A stretch of 64,000 bases of DNA from Bog-473 sp963809825 (GCA_963809825.1 CAWELJ010000003.1:248001-312000), one strand, 5' to 3'. Positions 51,098-59,571 are shown, counted from the stretch's first letter. Numbers and translations: made by a program. The notes: generated by a model from the letters alone, not told the origin.

Positions 51098-52053
51098 CCG
51101 AGGCGGGCCCGCAGCCCGTCGGCGAGGTGGCGCGCCTGGCGCGCCGGATCCGTCCAGCGGCGCCCGTAGCGCCATCCCGACGCCGCGATCTCGGCCAACC
51201 GGCCCGGGTCCTCGAGGCCGCGCTCGACGATGTCGACGATGTCGTCCGCCGCGGGGTCGTAGGTCAGGCAGATGTCGCCCGACTCCCAACGGGCCGGCTC
51301 GGGGACCTGCACGAGACGGTGCACCGGCTCGGAGAGGGTGACGCGCCCGCGGGCCCAGGCGTCGGCGTGGCGGAACGTGAGGTACCCGTTGCCCGCCGGC
51401 GCCAGCACCAGGGCCGACCGGTCGAGCTCGCGCACGTAGCGGCGCCGCAGGTTCGCCGGCGCGCCGTCGTTCCAGTAGGCGGCCTGGCGGATCCGGACAC
51501 GCCCCGGCGGCAGCGCGGCCTGCAGCTGCCGCACGAGATGACCGCGGTAGCGCCGGTCACGCGTGTCCGCCAGCGGGGGCGCCCAGCCCGGTTCCCGGAA
51601 GAACCCCGCGAAGTGGACGTCGATGGTCGCGGCGCTCAGGTCGGGCGGCGCCGGGAGCCGGCGGACCAGCGGCGGGTAGGGCAGGGGGATGACGTCGTGC
51701 GGGCCCCCGCTGACCGGCAGGCTCGGGCCGGCCACGATGTCGGCCCGCAGCACGTAGCGGTGCAGGGGCTCCGCCCACTGCCGCGGCCCCCACCACCCGC
51801 GCGCCGGGTCGTCCCAGCTGTCGAACGGGTAGTACACGACGGTCGGGAGCTCCGACGCTGCGGCGACGCACTCCGCCGCCTCGAAGTCGCGCTCGGTCCA
51901 CGTCCATTTCGGCATCGGGAGCACGATGACGTCGGGCGTGCCCGCGACGAAGGCGAAGGCGGACTGCAGGGCCGACTTCGGCCACCAATCGGGGAACTGG
52001 TCGGCCTCGGACCGCCCGACCCGTAGGCGGCGACGGGCCGACCCCGTGCTCAC
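51094..52053 (-). CDS. GT-B/CgeB-like glycosyltransferase-type protein
   Basis: 319 residues from GTG 52053, overlapping the stop of the upstream peptide gene (GTGA). The C-terminal half has LDRSALVLAPAGNGYLTFRHADAWARGRVTLSEPV, GDICLTYDPAADDIVDIVERGLEDPGRLAEIAASGWRYGRRWTDPARQARHL, the arrangement of CgeB-like and GT47/GT1-type domains (sugar-nucleotide binding Rossmann plus terminal helices). The N-terminal half (FPDWWPKSALQSAFAFVAG, VVYYPFDSWDDPARGWWGPRQWAEPLHRYVLRADIVAG) is a poorly conserved acceptor domain. No membrane segment. Its partner upstream is a small RiPP-precursor-like protein. Confidence 0.55.
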   Translation of the reverse strand: MSTGSARRRLRVGRSEADQFPDWWPKSALQSAFAFVAGTPDVIVLPMPKWTWTERDFEAAECVAAASELPTVVYYPFDSWDDPARGWWGPRQWAEPLHRYVLRADIVAGPSLPVSGGPHDVIPLPYPPLVRRLPAPPDLSAATIDVHFAGFFREPGWAPPLADTRDRRYRGHLVRQLQAALPPGRVRIRQAAYWNDGAPANLRRRYVRELDRSALVLAPAGNGYLTFRHADAWARGRVTLSEPVHRLVQVPEPARWESGDICLTYDPAADDIVDIVERGLEDPGRLAEIAASGWRYGRRWTDPARQARHLADGLRARLG

Positions 52054-52382
52054 AGTTCCTGCGGCGAGGAGAGGTCGATCCAGCCCTTGTCGATCCAGCC
52101 CGCCTGACCGACCTTGCCGGCACCGCCCCCGCCGCCGAACGAACGGCCGACCTCCATCAGGTTGTTCAGTCCGGCCGGCGCGAACATGTCGACCGCGAAG
52201 CCCGACACCTCCTCCTGCGCCTCCTCGATGTCCCTTCGCAGTGCATCGACGATCGCCCCGCACTCCTCGTCGCTGAGGTCGAAGGACGACAGCGCGGGGG
52301 CGCCGTCGGCGAAGACCCGCTGGGCCACTTCCTTGTCGTCGCGGATCGTGTCCACTGCCTGGTCCACACCTGACCTGCTCAT
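52050..52382 (-). CDS. RiPP-precursor-like small protein (Os1348/LigA-type leader)
   Basis: 110 residues, strong site GAGGATGCA-ATG. The N-terminal half (VDQAVDTIRDDKEVAQRVF, then ALSSFDLSDEECGAIVDALR) follows the Os1348/LigA-A-like leader pattern: D-E--R--- F--D---AL--FDL---E--A. A helix (DIEEAQEEVSGFAVDMF) is followed by a glycine run (FGGGGGAGKVG) and a short tail with a repeated GWID (GWIDKGWIDLSS). It lacks the enzyme residues of protocatechuate dioxygenase. Translationally coupled to the GT-B-like gene. Product may be a modified peptide; could instead be a small regulatory or scaffold protein. Confidence 0.55.
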   Translation of the reverse strand: MSRSGVDQAVDTIRDDKEVAQRVFADGAPALSSFDLSDEECGAIVDALRRDIEEAQEEVSGFAVDMFAPAGLNNLMEVGRSFGGGGGAGKVGQAGWIDKGWIDLSSPQEL

Positions 52383-52476
52383 TGCATCCTCCTCGAGCTG
52401 AACGAACAGATGTACGACGGCGCGCCGGCGCGGCGGTTACAGGCGCCGCACCGGCGGAGCGGCGACCGCGGCGCCC

Positions 52477-53358
52477 TCAGTGGCGGGCGAAGAACTCGAC
52501 GAGGTGGCGGGCGACGTCGTGGGCGTGGGTGAGGATGCCGATGTGCCCGGCGCCGGGCACCTCGCGGTACTCGGAGCCCGGGATGGCCGCCGCGGCCTCG
52601 CGGGCGTAGCGGGGCGGCGAGTCGGTGTCGTGCTCGAACGCGAGGACCAGGCACGGCACGCGCACCTCGGGCCAGCGGGTCGTGCGGGCGGGATCGGTCG
52701 ACCAGGCCAGCGCCGCCTCGTACTGTCCGAGCCGACCCGGGTTGGGCCACGGCGGGACCTCGCCCAACAGCGACAGCCAGGTGCTGACGAGCCCGGAGTC
52801 CTGGAGGTCGGCCGTCGGGAGGTAGCGCATCGTCTCGGTGGCGTAGAAGAGCGGCGGCAGGTCGTAGTCGAGCTCGGCCAGGTCCCGCTCGACGGTGGTG
52901 AGGGCGATCTCCCACGCCGTCGGCGCGTTCGCACTCCCCATCAGCGCGGCCGCCCGGACCCGCGCCGGGTGGTCGAGCACCAGGGTCTCCGCGATCCACC
53001 CGCCCATGGAGTGGCCGGCCAGCCGCACCGGGCCGTCCCAGCCGAGGTGGTCGAGGAGCGCCAGGGTGTCGCCGGCCATGCCCTCCACGCTGTAGGGGGC
53101 GGGTGGCGAGGACGACTGGTCCACCCCCCGGTTGTCGAAGGTCAGCACCGCGTAGCCGGCAGCGGCGAGCGCAGGGACAAGCGAGAGGTGCCATGCGACC
53201 GCGGGCTGGCCGCAGCCCGCCACGAGCACGAGCGGCTCCCCGTCGCCCGTCACGTCGTAGCTCAGCACGGCCCCGTCGACCTCGACCTCAGGAATGGAGC
53301 ACCTCCGAGAGCAGTTTCGGCGCCACGTTGCGCCCGCTGAGGATGACCACGGTCTCAC
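52477..53358 (-). CDS. Alpha/beta hydrolase
   Basis: Family homology begins at about base 53290 (VEVDGAVLSYDVTGDGEPLVLVAGCG, oxyanion loop). Nucleophile elbow GHSMGG, acid in AFEHDTDSPPRYA, His in VPGAGHIGI. About 270 residues of domain. The start is unclear: the open frame begins at ATG 53358 inside the dehydratase gene, and only an ATT (53296-53294) lies near the domain start. Broad ester or C-C bond hydrolase; substrate unknown. Confidence 0.8.
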   Translation of the reverse strand: MRPWSSSAGATWRRNCSRRCSIPEVEVDGAVLSYDVTGDGEPLVLVAGCGQPAVAWHLSLVPALAAAGYAVLTFDNRGVDQSSSPPAPYSVEGMAGDTLALLDHLGWDGPVRLAGHSMGGWIAETLVLDHPARVRAAALMGSANAPTAWEIALTTVERDLAELDYDLPPLFYATETMRYLPTADLQDSGLVSTWLSLLGEVPPWPNPGRLGQYEAALAWSTDPARTTRWPEVRVPCLVLAFEHDTDSPPRYAREAAAAIPGSEYREVPGAGHIGILTHAHDVARHLVEFFARH

Positions 53359-54247
53359 CGCCGCCCGGGTCGGGCGCGATCACGCCGGCCCGCAGCGCAG
53401 CGACGCCGACGGCGCCCGCGCCCTCGAGCACGAGGCCCATCTTGGTGGCGGCGTAGGCCATGGCCGAGCGGATGTCGGCCTCGCTGACCGTGAGGACCGA
53501 GACGCCGTGGTCCAGGGCGATCCCGACCGTCACGGCGCCGGGCTCGAGATTGCCGGCCAGCCCGTCGGCCACCGTCGGCTCGACGTCGATCGGCACGATG
53601 CCGCCCGCCGCCAGCGCGGTGCTCATGGACGGTGACGCCTCGGACTCGATCCCCACCGCGCGCACGCCCGAGCCCTCGAGGCCGAGGATGATGCCGGCGA
53701 GCAGCCCGCCCCCGCCGCAGGGAACGACGACGGTGCCCAGGTTCGGCACCTGCTCGAGGAGCTCACGAGCGAGGGTCGACTGCCCCGCGATGACGTCGGG
53801 GTCGTTATAGGGGGACACGTACCGGCTCCCGTCACGCGCCGCCAGCTCGAGCGCGTGCGTCTCCGCCTCGCGGTAGCCCTCACCGTGCAGGACGAGGCGC
53901 ACGTCGAACTGCTGGAGCGCGGAGACCTTGGCCGCCGAGGCGCCGGTGGGCACCACGACGGTGACCTGGGCGCCCAGCTTGGAGGCCGCGTACGCCAGGC
54001 CGAGCCCGTGGTTGCCCGCCGACGAGGCGACGACGGCGCGGCCGGGCTCCTCCTCGAGCGTGGCCGACACCGCGGCCAGGCCGCCGCGCACCTTGAACGA
54101 ACCCGTCGGTTGGAGCGTCTCGAGCTTGGCCGACACGGCGGGGCCGAGCTGGGGGGTGCCGACCGTGGGCGTGACGGCCAGGTAGCGGCGCACCGCCTTC
54201 CAGGCCTCCTCCATGTGGGCCGGTCCCGGGGGCAGCACGTCGCGCAC
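53288..54247 (-). CDS. PLP-dependent serine/threonine dehydratase family protein
   Basis: 319 residues from GTG 54247. KLETLQPTGSFKVRGGLAAV holds the PLP lysine (about 52), SSAGNHGLGLAYAASKLG is the substrate loop, VPCGGGGLLAGI the phosphate-binding glycine loop, and VILSGRNV the terminal fold-type II motif. There is no ACT regulatory domain, so it is a catabolic-type or racemase-like member. Overlaps the start region of the downstream hydrolase. Confidence 0.85.
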   Translation of the reverse strand: MRDVLPPGPAHMEEAWKAVRRYLAVTPTVGTPQLGPAVSAKLETLQPTGSFKVRGGLAAVSATLEEEPGRAVVASSAGNHGLGLAYAASKLGAQVTVVVPTGASAAKVSALQQFDVRLVLHGEGYREAETHALELAARDGSRYVSPYNDPDVIAGQSTLARELLEQVPNLGTVVVPCGGGGLLAGIILGLEGSGVRAVGIESEASPSMSTALAAGGIVPIDVEPTVADGLAGNLEPGAVTVGIALDHGVSVLTVSEADIRSAMAYAATKMGLVLEGAGAVGVAALRAGVIAPDPGGGETVVILSGRNVAPKLLSEVLHS

Positions 54248-54276
54248 CGGACCAGTCTGGCCGAGGCGCGCCTGGC

Positions 54277-55059
54277 ATGCTGATCGCCGTGCAGAGCGGG
54301 ACCCGGACGATCGACGGCGCCACCGTCCGCGTGCACCCGGATGTGGCCGCCCTGGCCCGGGCGGCCGCCGACGAGGCGGCGGAGGTCATGCGGGCGGCGG
54401 TGGAGGCCCGCGGCATCGCCCACGCGATGTTCGCCACGGGCAACTCCCAGCTGGCCTTCGTCGAGGCACTCGTCCACGAGACCGCGGGGGTCCCCTGGGC
54501 CGACACCGTCGTCTTCCACATGGACGAGTACGTGGGGGTCGGGCCCGACCACCCGGCCGGCTTCCAGCGCTGGATCCGTGAGCGCATCGTCGAACCGGCG
54601 CAGCCGCGCGCCGCGTACTACGTGGAGGGCCTCGGTGAGGCCGAGGCGGAGTGCGACCGCTACGCCGCGTTGTTACGGTCGCACCCGCTCGACCTGTGCT
54701 GCCTCGGCATCGGGGAGAACGGTCACCTCGCCTTCAACGACCCGCCGGTCGCCGACTTCGCCGACCCCCTCGACGTCAAGGTGGTCGAGCTCGAGACCGC
54801 CTGCCGCCTGCAACAGGTGCACGAGGGTCATTTCGCAGAGCTCGCGGCCGTACCGGCCCACGCCATCACGGTGACCATCCCCGCGCTGCTGCGGGCGGAG
54901 CGGGTGCTGGCCATCGTCCCCGAGGCGCGCAAGGCGGCGCCGGTCCGCGCCGCGCTGACGGGACCGATCGCCACCTCGTGCCCGGCGTCGGCGCTGCGTA
55001 CCGTCGCTCACGTCACGATCCACCTCGAGCCCGAGTCGGCGCAGCTGCTGCCCGACTGA
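54277..55059 (+). CDS. Glucosamine-6-phosphate deaminase-like protein
   Basis: 260 residues. ATGNSQLAFVEAL (phosphate loop), VVFHMDEYVGVGPDHPAGFQRWI (Asp of catalysis), LCCLGIGENGHLAFNDPP (diagnostic NagB loop), VTIPALLRAERVLAIVPEARKAAPVRAALTGPI. The family converts GlcN6P to Fru6P and ammonium. No other amino-sugar genes are adjacent, so a related isomerase role is possible. Divergent from the dehydratase gene. Confidence 0.85.
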   Translation: MLIAVQSGTRTIDGATVRVHPDVAALARAAADEAAEVMRAAVEARGIAHAMFATGNSQLAFVEALVHETAGVPWADTVVFHMDEYVGVGPDHPAGFQRWIRERIVEPAQPRAAYYVEGLGEAEAECDRYAALLRSHPLDLCCLGIGENGHLAFNDPPVADFADPLDVKVVELETACRLQQVHEGHFAELAAVPAHAITVTIPALLRAERVLAIVPEARKAAPVRAALTGPIATSCPASALRTVAHVTIHLEPESAQLLPD

Positions 55060-55068
55060 GCGGGGCCG

Positions 55069-55617
55069 CTATGTGGGGGGCGCAGACCCCCGACGCCCGC
55101 TGACGTCGTAGAGGTGGTGGACTGGGTCGTGGATCATGTAGCGACCGAAGTCCGCGACGTCGAAGCGGGCGCCGTCGCTGCGCCGGCCGCGCCGCTGCCA
55201 CTGCTCGCCCCGCACGCCGTCGAACGCGTCGGCCAATTCCCTGGCGGCGCCGCGCAACTGGACCGAGACGGCGGCGGGGTCCTGCTCGAGGTAGCGCTCC
55301 CCGACCGCGGTGGCGTCCTGGTCCCAATTGTCGAAGAGCGGGTCGTCCTCGCGCAGCATCAAGAGGAGACGGATGCGGTAGAGCACGTACACGTCGCGGA
55401 CGTGGCAGGCGTACTCGAGCGGCGCCCAGCAGTCGTCGGCGGGGCGGCGCCGGAGATCGTCGGCCGGACGCGCCAGGACGTTCGCCCAGGCCTCGGCGCT
55501 GGCGCGCACGAGCGCGCCGATCGTTTCGGGCGGGACCGACGACGCGTCGAACCCGCACTCGGGGCACGGGCGCTCCAGGACCCAGGTCCAGTCCTTGTCG
55601 TCGGGCACGATGGGCAC
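55069..55617 (-). CDS. DinB family protein
   Basis: 182 residues from GTG 55617. Four-helix bundle with three metal histidines spaced as in DinB/YfiT: YACHVRDVYVLY and YMIHDPVHHLYD. WTWVLERPCPECGFDASS at the N-terminus has two cysteines and is typical of actinobacterial members. The family includes mycothiol or bacillithiol-dependent transferases. Two nt after the sulfotransferase stop, so one transcript. Confidence 0.85.
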   Translation of the reverse strand: MPIVPDDKDWTWVLERPCPECGFDASSVPPETIGALVRASAEAWANVLARPADDLRRRPADDCWAPLEYACHVRDVYVLYRIRLLLMLREDDPLFDNWDQDATAVGERYLEQDPAAVSVQLRGAARELADAFDGVRGEQWQRRGRRSDGARFDVADFGRYMIHDPVHHLYDVSGRRGSAPPT

Positions 55618-55619
55618 GC

Positions 55620-56552
55620 TCAGGCGCCCCCATCCCGGTGGAGCCAGACCAGCAGGTCCGCCGGGGCCATCGCCGCCACGCGTTCGTGATAGTGCGCCAG
55701 CTCGCCGGCGCTGAGCAGCGCCGGGCCCTCACCCGACACGCCGTGGCGGAAGAAGGCCGCCGGGTCCTTCAGCACGCCGAGCGTGTCGGGGGACGACGCG
55801 CCCGCGGGCTCCCGCATCGCCTCGAAGGTGGCGGCACGGACGAGTCCGGGCCAGCGCCCCTCGTCGACGGCGATACCGAGCCGCGCCGCCAGCGCGCGCA
55901 TGGAGCCGTCGAGGTCGGCCGCCAGGTCGTCGTAGTGCACCAGCACGATGTTGGGCTCGTGCCGGCGGCCCCAGGCGTCGGAGAGATGCAGCATGGCCCC
56001 CGGCAGGGTGTCGAGCCACTCGCGGGGGTCGCCCTCCCAGTCGACGAAGCCCAGCAGCCACTCGTGCAGCGGCGGGAGCGGCGGGCGCGGCGTCTCGGGG
56101 TTCCCCGTCAGCTCCGCCATGCGGCGGCGGTCGATGTTGGCGCCGTGGTGGTACAGCGAGACCGCCACGTCGAGCGGGTGGCGGCCCACCACGATGTAGG
56201 TCACCCGGTCGTCGAGCGGCACGCCGTCGAGCGGGGTGTGCGTCTTGATGACGCGCCGCTGCTCCTGCGCGGCCAGGCGCGCGAAGACCTCGTCGGCCGG
56301 CCGGACCAGGTGGTCCAGCCAGGGCGACAGCGCGCCCAGGCGACCGGGAAGGTCGGGCGTGCCGTAGACGAGGAGGAGGCAGATCATCTGCACCCAGGTG
56401 GTGCCGGACTTCGACCGCGTGCTGACCACGATGTCGCCCGGACGGAAGGGGAAGTCCCACCAGCGGGCGCTGTCCTCGTCCGGCGAGGTGTAGCGGAACC
56501 GGGGTGTGGCCGCCGTCACCGGGTCCGGCGGTCGGTCCCGGTCGTCACCCAT
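55620..56552 (-). CDS. PAPS-dependent sulfotransferase
   Basis: 310 residues from ATG 56552. 5'-phosphosulfate loop VVSTRSKSGTTWVQMI (about 42-57), 3'-phosphate loop IVVGRHPLDVAVSLYHH, VLVHYDDLAADLDGSMRALAARLGI and FFRHGVSGEG (C-terminal GxxGxx-like motif F-RKG replaced by FFRHGVSG) define a cytosolic sulfotransferase of the animal/actinobacterial Sulfotransfer_1 group. Acceptor unknown. Operon with dinB-like gene. Confidence 0.85.
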   Translation of the reverse strand: MGDDRDRPPDPVTAATPRFRYTSPDEDSARWWDFPFRPGDIVVSTRSKSGTTWVQMICLLLVYGTPDLPGRLGALSPWLDHLVRPADEVFARLAAQEQRRVIKTHTPLDGVPLDDRVTYIVVGRHPLDVAVSLYHHGANIDRRRMAELTGNPETPRPPLPPLHEWLLGFVDWEGDPREWLDTLPGAMLHLSDAWGRRHEPNIVLVHYDDLAADLDGSMRALAARLGIAVDEGRWPGLVRAATFEAMREPAGASSPDTLGVLKDPAAFFRHGVSGEGPALLSAGELAHYHERVAAMAPADLLVWLHRDGGA

Positions 56553-56728
56553 GCCACCAGCATCGCGGACGGCGGAACCGTCGCGTCGTGGCCACGGCAA
56601 CCACATCGAACCCGTCGGGCAACGGAGGGGCAATGGCGGGTCCGTAGGTTGCGGGCACGGAGATGTGGGGGTGCCGGGCACCGGGGCCCGGCAACTCGAC
56701 GGGGGGGCAGTTGACGAACGCGATCGCC

Positions 56729-57430
56729 ATGGAACTGGGCCCGACCGTCCCCGGGTCCCCGCCGCGGCCGCGGCGCCGCCGGCGACTCAAGCGCATCCTC
56801 ATCGCCACCGGGTCCGGCCTCCTCGCCCTGATCCTCCTGGCGGCGGCGTGGATCGGCATCAGCCTCTACCGCATCGACCACGCCGTGCACCACGTCGGCG
56901 TGCCGGCCTCACTGCTGGCCAAGGGCAAGAACGACCTGCTGGCCATCGTCAAGGGTCCCGACCACAGCGAGCAGATCTTCGTCTTCCACGCCACGGGCGG
57001 GCACACCCACGTGCTCAAGATCCCGAGCAGGCTGGGCCTGCCGCTGCCGGGTGGCGGCACCGTGCCGATTCAGACGCTGAGCCTGCACCGGCCCGCCACA
57101 ATCATCGCGGGGCTCGACCGCCTCGGCATCCCGGTCAGCCACTACGTGGGCGTCGACCTGCACACGGTCGACCCGGCATCGAGCCTCGGGCAGCTCGCCA
57201 CCGGAAAGCTGTCGGTGACGTCGCTCATCTCGGACCCGACCGGCACCACCTCGCTGCTCGAGCAGGTGGCCTCGCACATGTATCTCGGGCCCGGGACCCC
57301 GGTGTCGGCCGTCCTGTCCCTCATGAACGTGCCCACCGCCAACCCCGTCAACGTCCCGACGAACACCGACGGGCACGGCAAGGTCGTCCTGGCGTTCGGC
57401 TTCTCGACCATCCTGCGCGGCTTCCTGTAG
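56729..57430 (+). CDS. Truncated/degenerate LCP (LytR-CpsA-Psr)-like membrane protein
   Basis: 233 residues from ATG 56729; a TTG at 56711 after a GGGGGG run is an alternative. Basic tail RPRRRRRLKR, one membrane helix (ILIATGSGLLALILLAAAWIGISLY), then an LCP-like domain: LLAIVKGPDHSEQIFVFHATGGHTHVLKIPSRLGLPLPGGG (normally RSDT...SIPRD), ATIIAGLDRLGIPVSHYVGVDLH. The catalytic arginine and aspartates of glycopolymer transferases are not conserved, and about 80 residues are missing compared with active LCP proteins. Confidence 0.55.
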   Translation: MELGPTVPGSPPRPRRRRRLKRILIATGSGLLALILLAAAWIGISLYRIDHAVHHVGVPASLLAKGKNDLLAIVKGPDHSEQIFVFHATGGHTHVLKIPSRLGLPLPGGGTVPIQTLSLHRPATIIAGLDRLGIPVSHYVGVDLHTVDPASSLGQLATGKLSVTSLISDPTGTTSLLEQVASHMYLGPGTPVSAVLSLMNVPTANPVNVPTNTDGHGKVVLAFGFSTILRGFL

Positions 57431-57714
57431 TGGCGACCGGGCGGGGGCGGGGCGGGGTCCGGCGCTGGCGGGAGTGGCTGCGGCGCGCCACCCACCACAG
57501 CGCCGAGGACGACCGTCAGCTGGTGCAGGCGGACGAGTCGTCGCGCCGCGACGGCGACGACGACCGCGGCGAGCCCGGAGGGCCGGCCGCGGCGGGCGGG
57601 AGCGGCGGACGGACCGGGGACCGAAGGGCCGCACCCAGGTCGCACGCGTCGCTCGACCAGGTGCTGCGGCGCGCCGCCGAGGCCCGGGACGCGCAGCACG
57701 ACACCCAGCGCTGA
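57430..57714 (+). CDS. Small basic hypothetical protein
   Basis: 94 residues from GTG 57430, whose G is the last base of the upstream TAG. Arginine-rich N-terminus (RGRGGVRRWREWLRRATHH), a charged low-complexity middle and a helical end (SLDQVLRRAAEARDAQHD). Unstructured appearance, no known motif. Coupled position behind the LCP-like gene is the main support. Confidence 0.4.
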   Translation: MATGRGRGGVRRWREWLRRATHHSAEDDRQLVQADESSRRDGDDDRGEPGGPAAAGGSGGRTGDRRAAPRSHASLDQVLRRAAEARDAQHDTQR

Positions 57715-57806
57715 GCCACCGTCTCGCTGTCTGCGCCCTCCCCTACGCCCCGTTCGGCACATATGGGTGTGTGGACAACTGCCACACGAGGACGCAGGGC
57801 TCAAAC

Positions 57807-58077
57807 GTGAAAGGCCGGAACCGGAGATCTTCTCAAGTCGAGAGTCTGCCTCGATCGATGGTCGCCGCAATCGCCGCGTCGGCCGTCGTGGCCGCCTCGC
57901 CTGGTCTTCTTTGCGCTGAATGTGCTGCAGGGCCAATCGCTGCCGGGGCACTTGGTCCTCGCTTCAGCGGCCGACCAACTTGTCGAGGGCTCCGGCGCGG
58001 GTACGAGTTGTTGGAATCCCTTACGACGTGAAGCCGGACAAAGGTTCCGTAGACCGCCGTTGTCAGTTGACGGTTGA
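57807..58077 (+). CDS. Possible small exported protein, frameshifted
   Basis: GTG 57807 opens KGRNRRSSQVESLPRSMVAAIAASAVVAAS; after one extra base near 57898 the other frame gives LVFFALNVLQGQSLPGHLVLASAADQLVEGSGAGTSCWNPLRR and stops at 58077. Joined, this is a basic N-terminus, one long hydrophobic segment and a short polar tail of about 90 residues in total. Base composition is less GC-rich than the neighbours. Rest of the 57715-58115 interval shows nothing else. Confidence 0.3.
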
Positions 58078-58115
58078 TCGATTCATTAAGGATCTCCGGC
58101 AACAGCGTCGTTCTC

Positions 58116-59372
58116 TCATAGCGAGTCGTGGGAGTTGGGCAGTGACGACGTCTGCCACGTGACACCCACGCACATCTCGTCGGATGATCCGTCGCCGAAC
58201 GTGACGAAATGCGGCGGCGCCTTGCGGAGGATCGGCAACTCTTGCGCCAGCTTGGGGTCATAGCTGCAGTTGACCTGTATTTGTTCGCCGCGACTCACGG
58301 GAATGGGTGCCACGTTGTACGCCTTTTGGAAATGGAAGTTGTAGTTCGGGACGTTCAGGATGGTCTTGGCTTGCGGCGTCCCCGGATTGAGCACCATCGT
58401 GAACGCGACCCCCAACAGGTGCATGTGCGGTTGGATCCTGTCGATGTAGCCGTTCGATCCGATCCGCCAGGTGCAGGTGGCCGTGTCACCGACGGACGGG
58501 TCGTCCGGGTTTACACCACATATCTGGTCGATGCCTTTGGCCATCTCAACGCCGCCGGAACCGAAGCGCTGGTTCAGGTAGGTGAGGGACGCCTGATAGT
58601 TGCACATCGGCCCAGTCACACCGGCCGGGCATGGGATGTTCGGCGGGGCGACCAGGTATTGGGATTGCATCGGCAACAGCGGCGTGGACATCGGTACCGT
58701 ATGGAGTACGAGCCGATTCGTCACCGGCTTGTCGCCCACCAGCAGGTTGTAGTGCACCTGCTCAATCACCAGACTGCCTTTGGGCAGTGAGATCCCCGTA
58801 CCCTTGGGGTTCGCGTCTGCACCGTGCCCAGGCGCCCACACACTCAGGAAGGGGGTGCTCAAGAAAGCAGCGAGTGACGCATTAGGCAGCGCTGGAGCGC
58901 CGAAGCACGTCCAGCCCTTGCCGCTGGTGGCCGCATTGGCGGCGATGGCCTGAGCCGTCATGGACGGGGGCACCAGGGCGAGCACGGCGTGGTGAACTTC
59001 TGGACTGCCTGGTTTGAACTGGCTCGAGATCACATACGAGCTCTCGGTGATGTGCGGGTTGACCAAGCTGCAGTGGTAGTCGTCGGTAGCTCCCACGGCC
59101 GCCACGGGCGTGTACCTCGGTGACGCCACCGACACGGTGGAGACACGTGTTTGCGACGAGGGGGTCGCCTCGGTCGGCCCCGAGGTGGCGGCCAACGTCA
59201 CCGCGCTCAGAGCGACCGCCACGAGCACCACCCCGACAGCCACGAGCACGGCCCGCGGCATGCCCGTGAGGGCAGCCAAGCGGCGTCGCTTCGGCGGGAC
59301 GGGCCCTCGTGACACCCCGTTGTCCGCTCGGTCGGCACAGTGGCTGTCAGGGTGCTCGATGAGATTGGCCAT
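58116..59372 (-). CDS. Membrane-anchored copper type II monooxygenase (PHM-like)
   Basis: 418 residues. One membrane helix at about 40-62, then a two-lobed domain matching peptidylglycine alpha-hydroxylating/dopamine beta-monooxygenases. All six copper ligands of that family appear in order: His127-His128 (EVHHAVLAL) and His207 (EQVHYN) for the first site, His316 and His318 (QPHMHLLG) and Met400 (SSDEMCVGV) for the second. Cysteines at about 101, 156, 248, 257, 285, 300, 369 and 401 suggest disulfides outside the membrane. Expected to hydroxylate a C-H bond with ascorbate-like reductant and oxygen. Substrate unknown; monocistronic. Confidence 0.75.
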   Translation of the reverse strand: MANLIEHPDSHCADRADNGVSRGPVPPKRRRLAALTGMPRAVLVAVGVVLVAVALSAVTLAATSGPTEATPSSQTRVSTVSVASPRYTPVAAVGATDDYHCSLVNPHITESSYVISSQFKPGSPEVHHAVLALVPPSMTAQAIAANAATSGKGWTCFGAPALPNASLAAFLSTPFLSVWAPGHGADANPKGTGISLPKGSLVIEQVHYNLLVGDKPVTNRLVLHTVPMSTPLLPMQSQYLVAPPNIPCPAGVTGPMCNYQASLTYLNQRFGSGGVEMAKGIDQICGVNPDDPSVGDTATCTWRIGSNGYIDRIQPHMHLLGVAFTMVLNPGTPQAKTILNVPNYNFHFQKAYNVAPIPVSRGEQIQVNCSYDPKLAQELPILRKAPPHFVTFGDGSSDEMCVGVTWQTSSLPNSHDSL

Positions 59373-59430
59373 GGTCCCCCGTCCCCGTCCTCGGCGTATT
59401 ACCCCAACCCGAGTGTGTCTGGTGGGAAGG

Positions 59431-59571
59431 CTAACCCACCCCCGGACAAAATGCCCTGGTAGCGGCGGGGGACTCGCCCCGGGGCCGTATGAGCGGGGCG
59501 CCCACGATCGTCAGCTTGTCTACGGTGCCGACTACGGCCGCGATGGCTCCGGCGACGCCACCGATCACCAC
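59431..59571 (-). CDS. Possible 46-aa single-helix membrane peptide
   Basis: Tandem GTG codons at 59571 and 59568 open a frame reading VVIGGVAGAIAAVVGTVDKL, then IVGAPLIRPRGESPAATRAF, and a TAG at 59433-59431, 58 nt before the monooxygenase start and on the same strand. One membrane helix followed by a short basic tail. Ribosome site not clear; could be chance in GC-rich DNA. Confidence 0.25.
   Translation of the reverse strand: MVIGGVAGAIAAVVGTVDKLTIVGAPLIRPRGESPAATRAFCPGVG

Noticed and set aside
52050..52382. Protocatechuate 4,5-dioxygenase alpha subunit (LigA)
   Set aside because: Only the small helical N-terminal pattern matches; no LigB-type catalytic subunit is nearby and the C-terminal glycine-rich tail is foreign to LigA.
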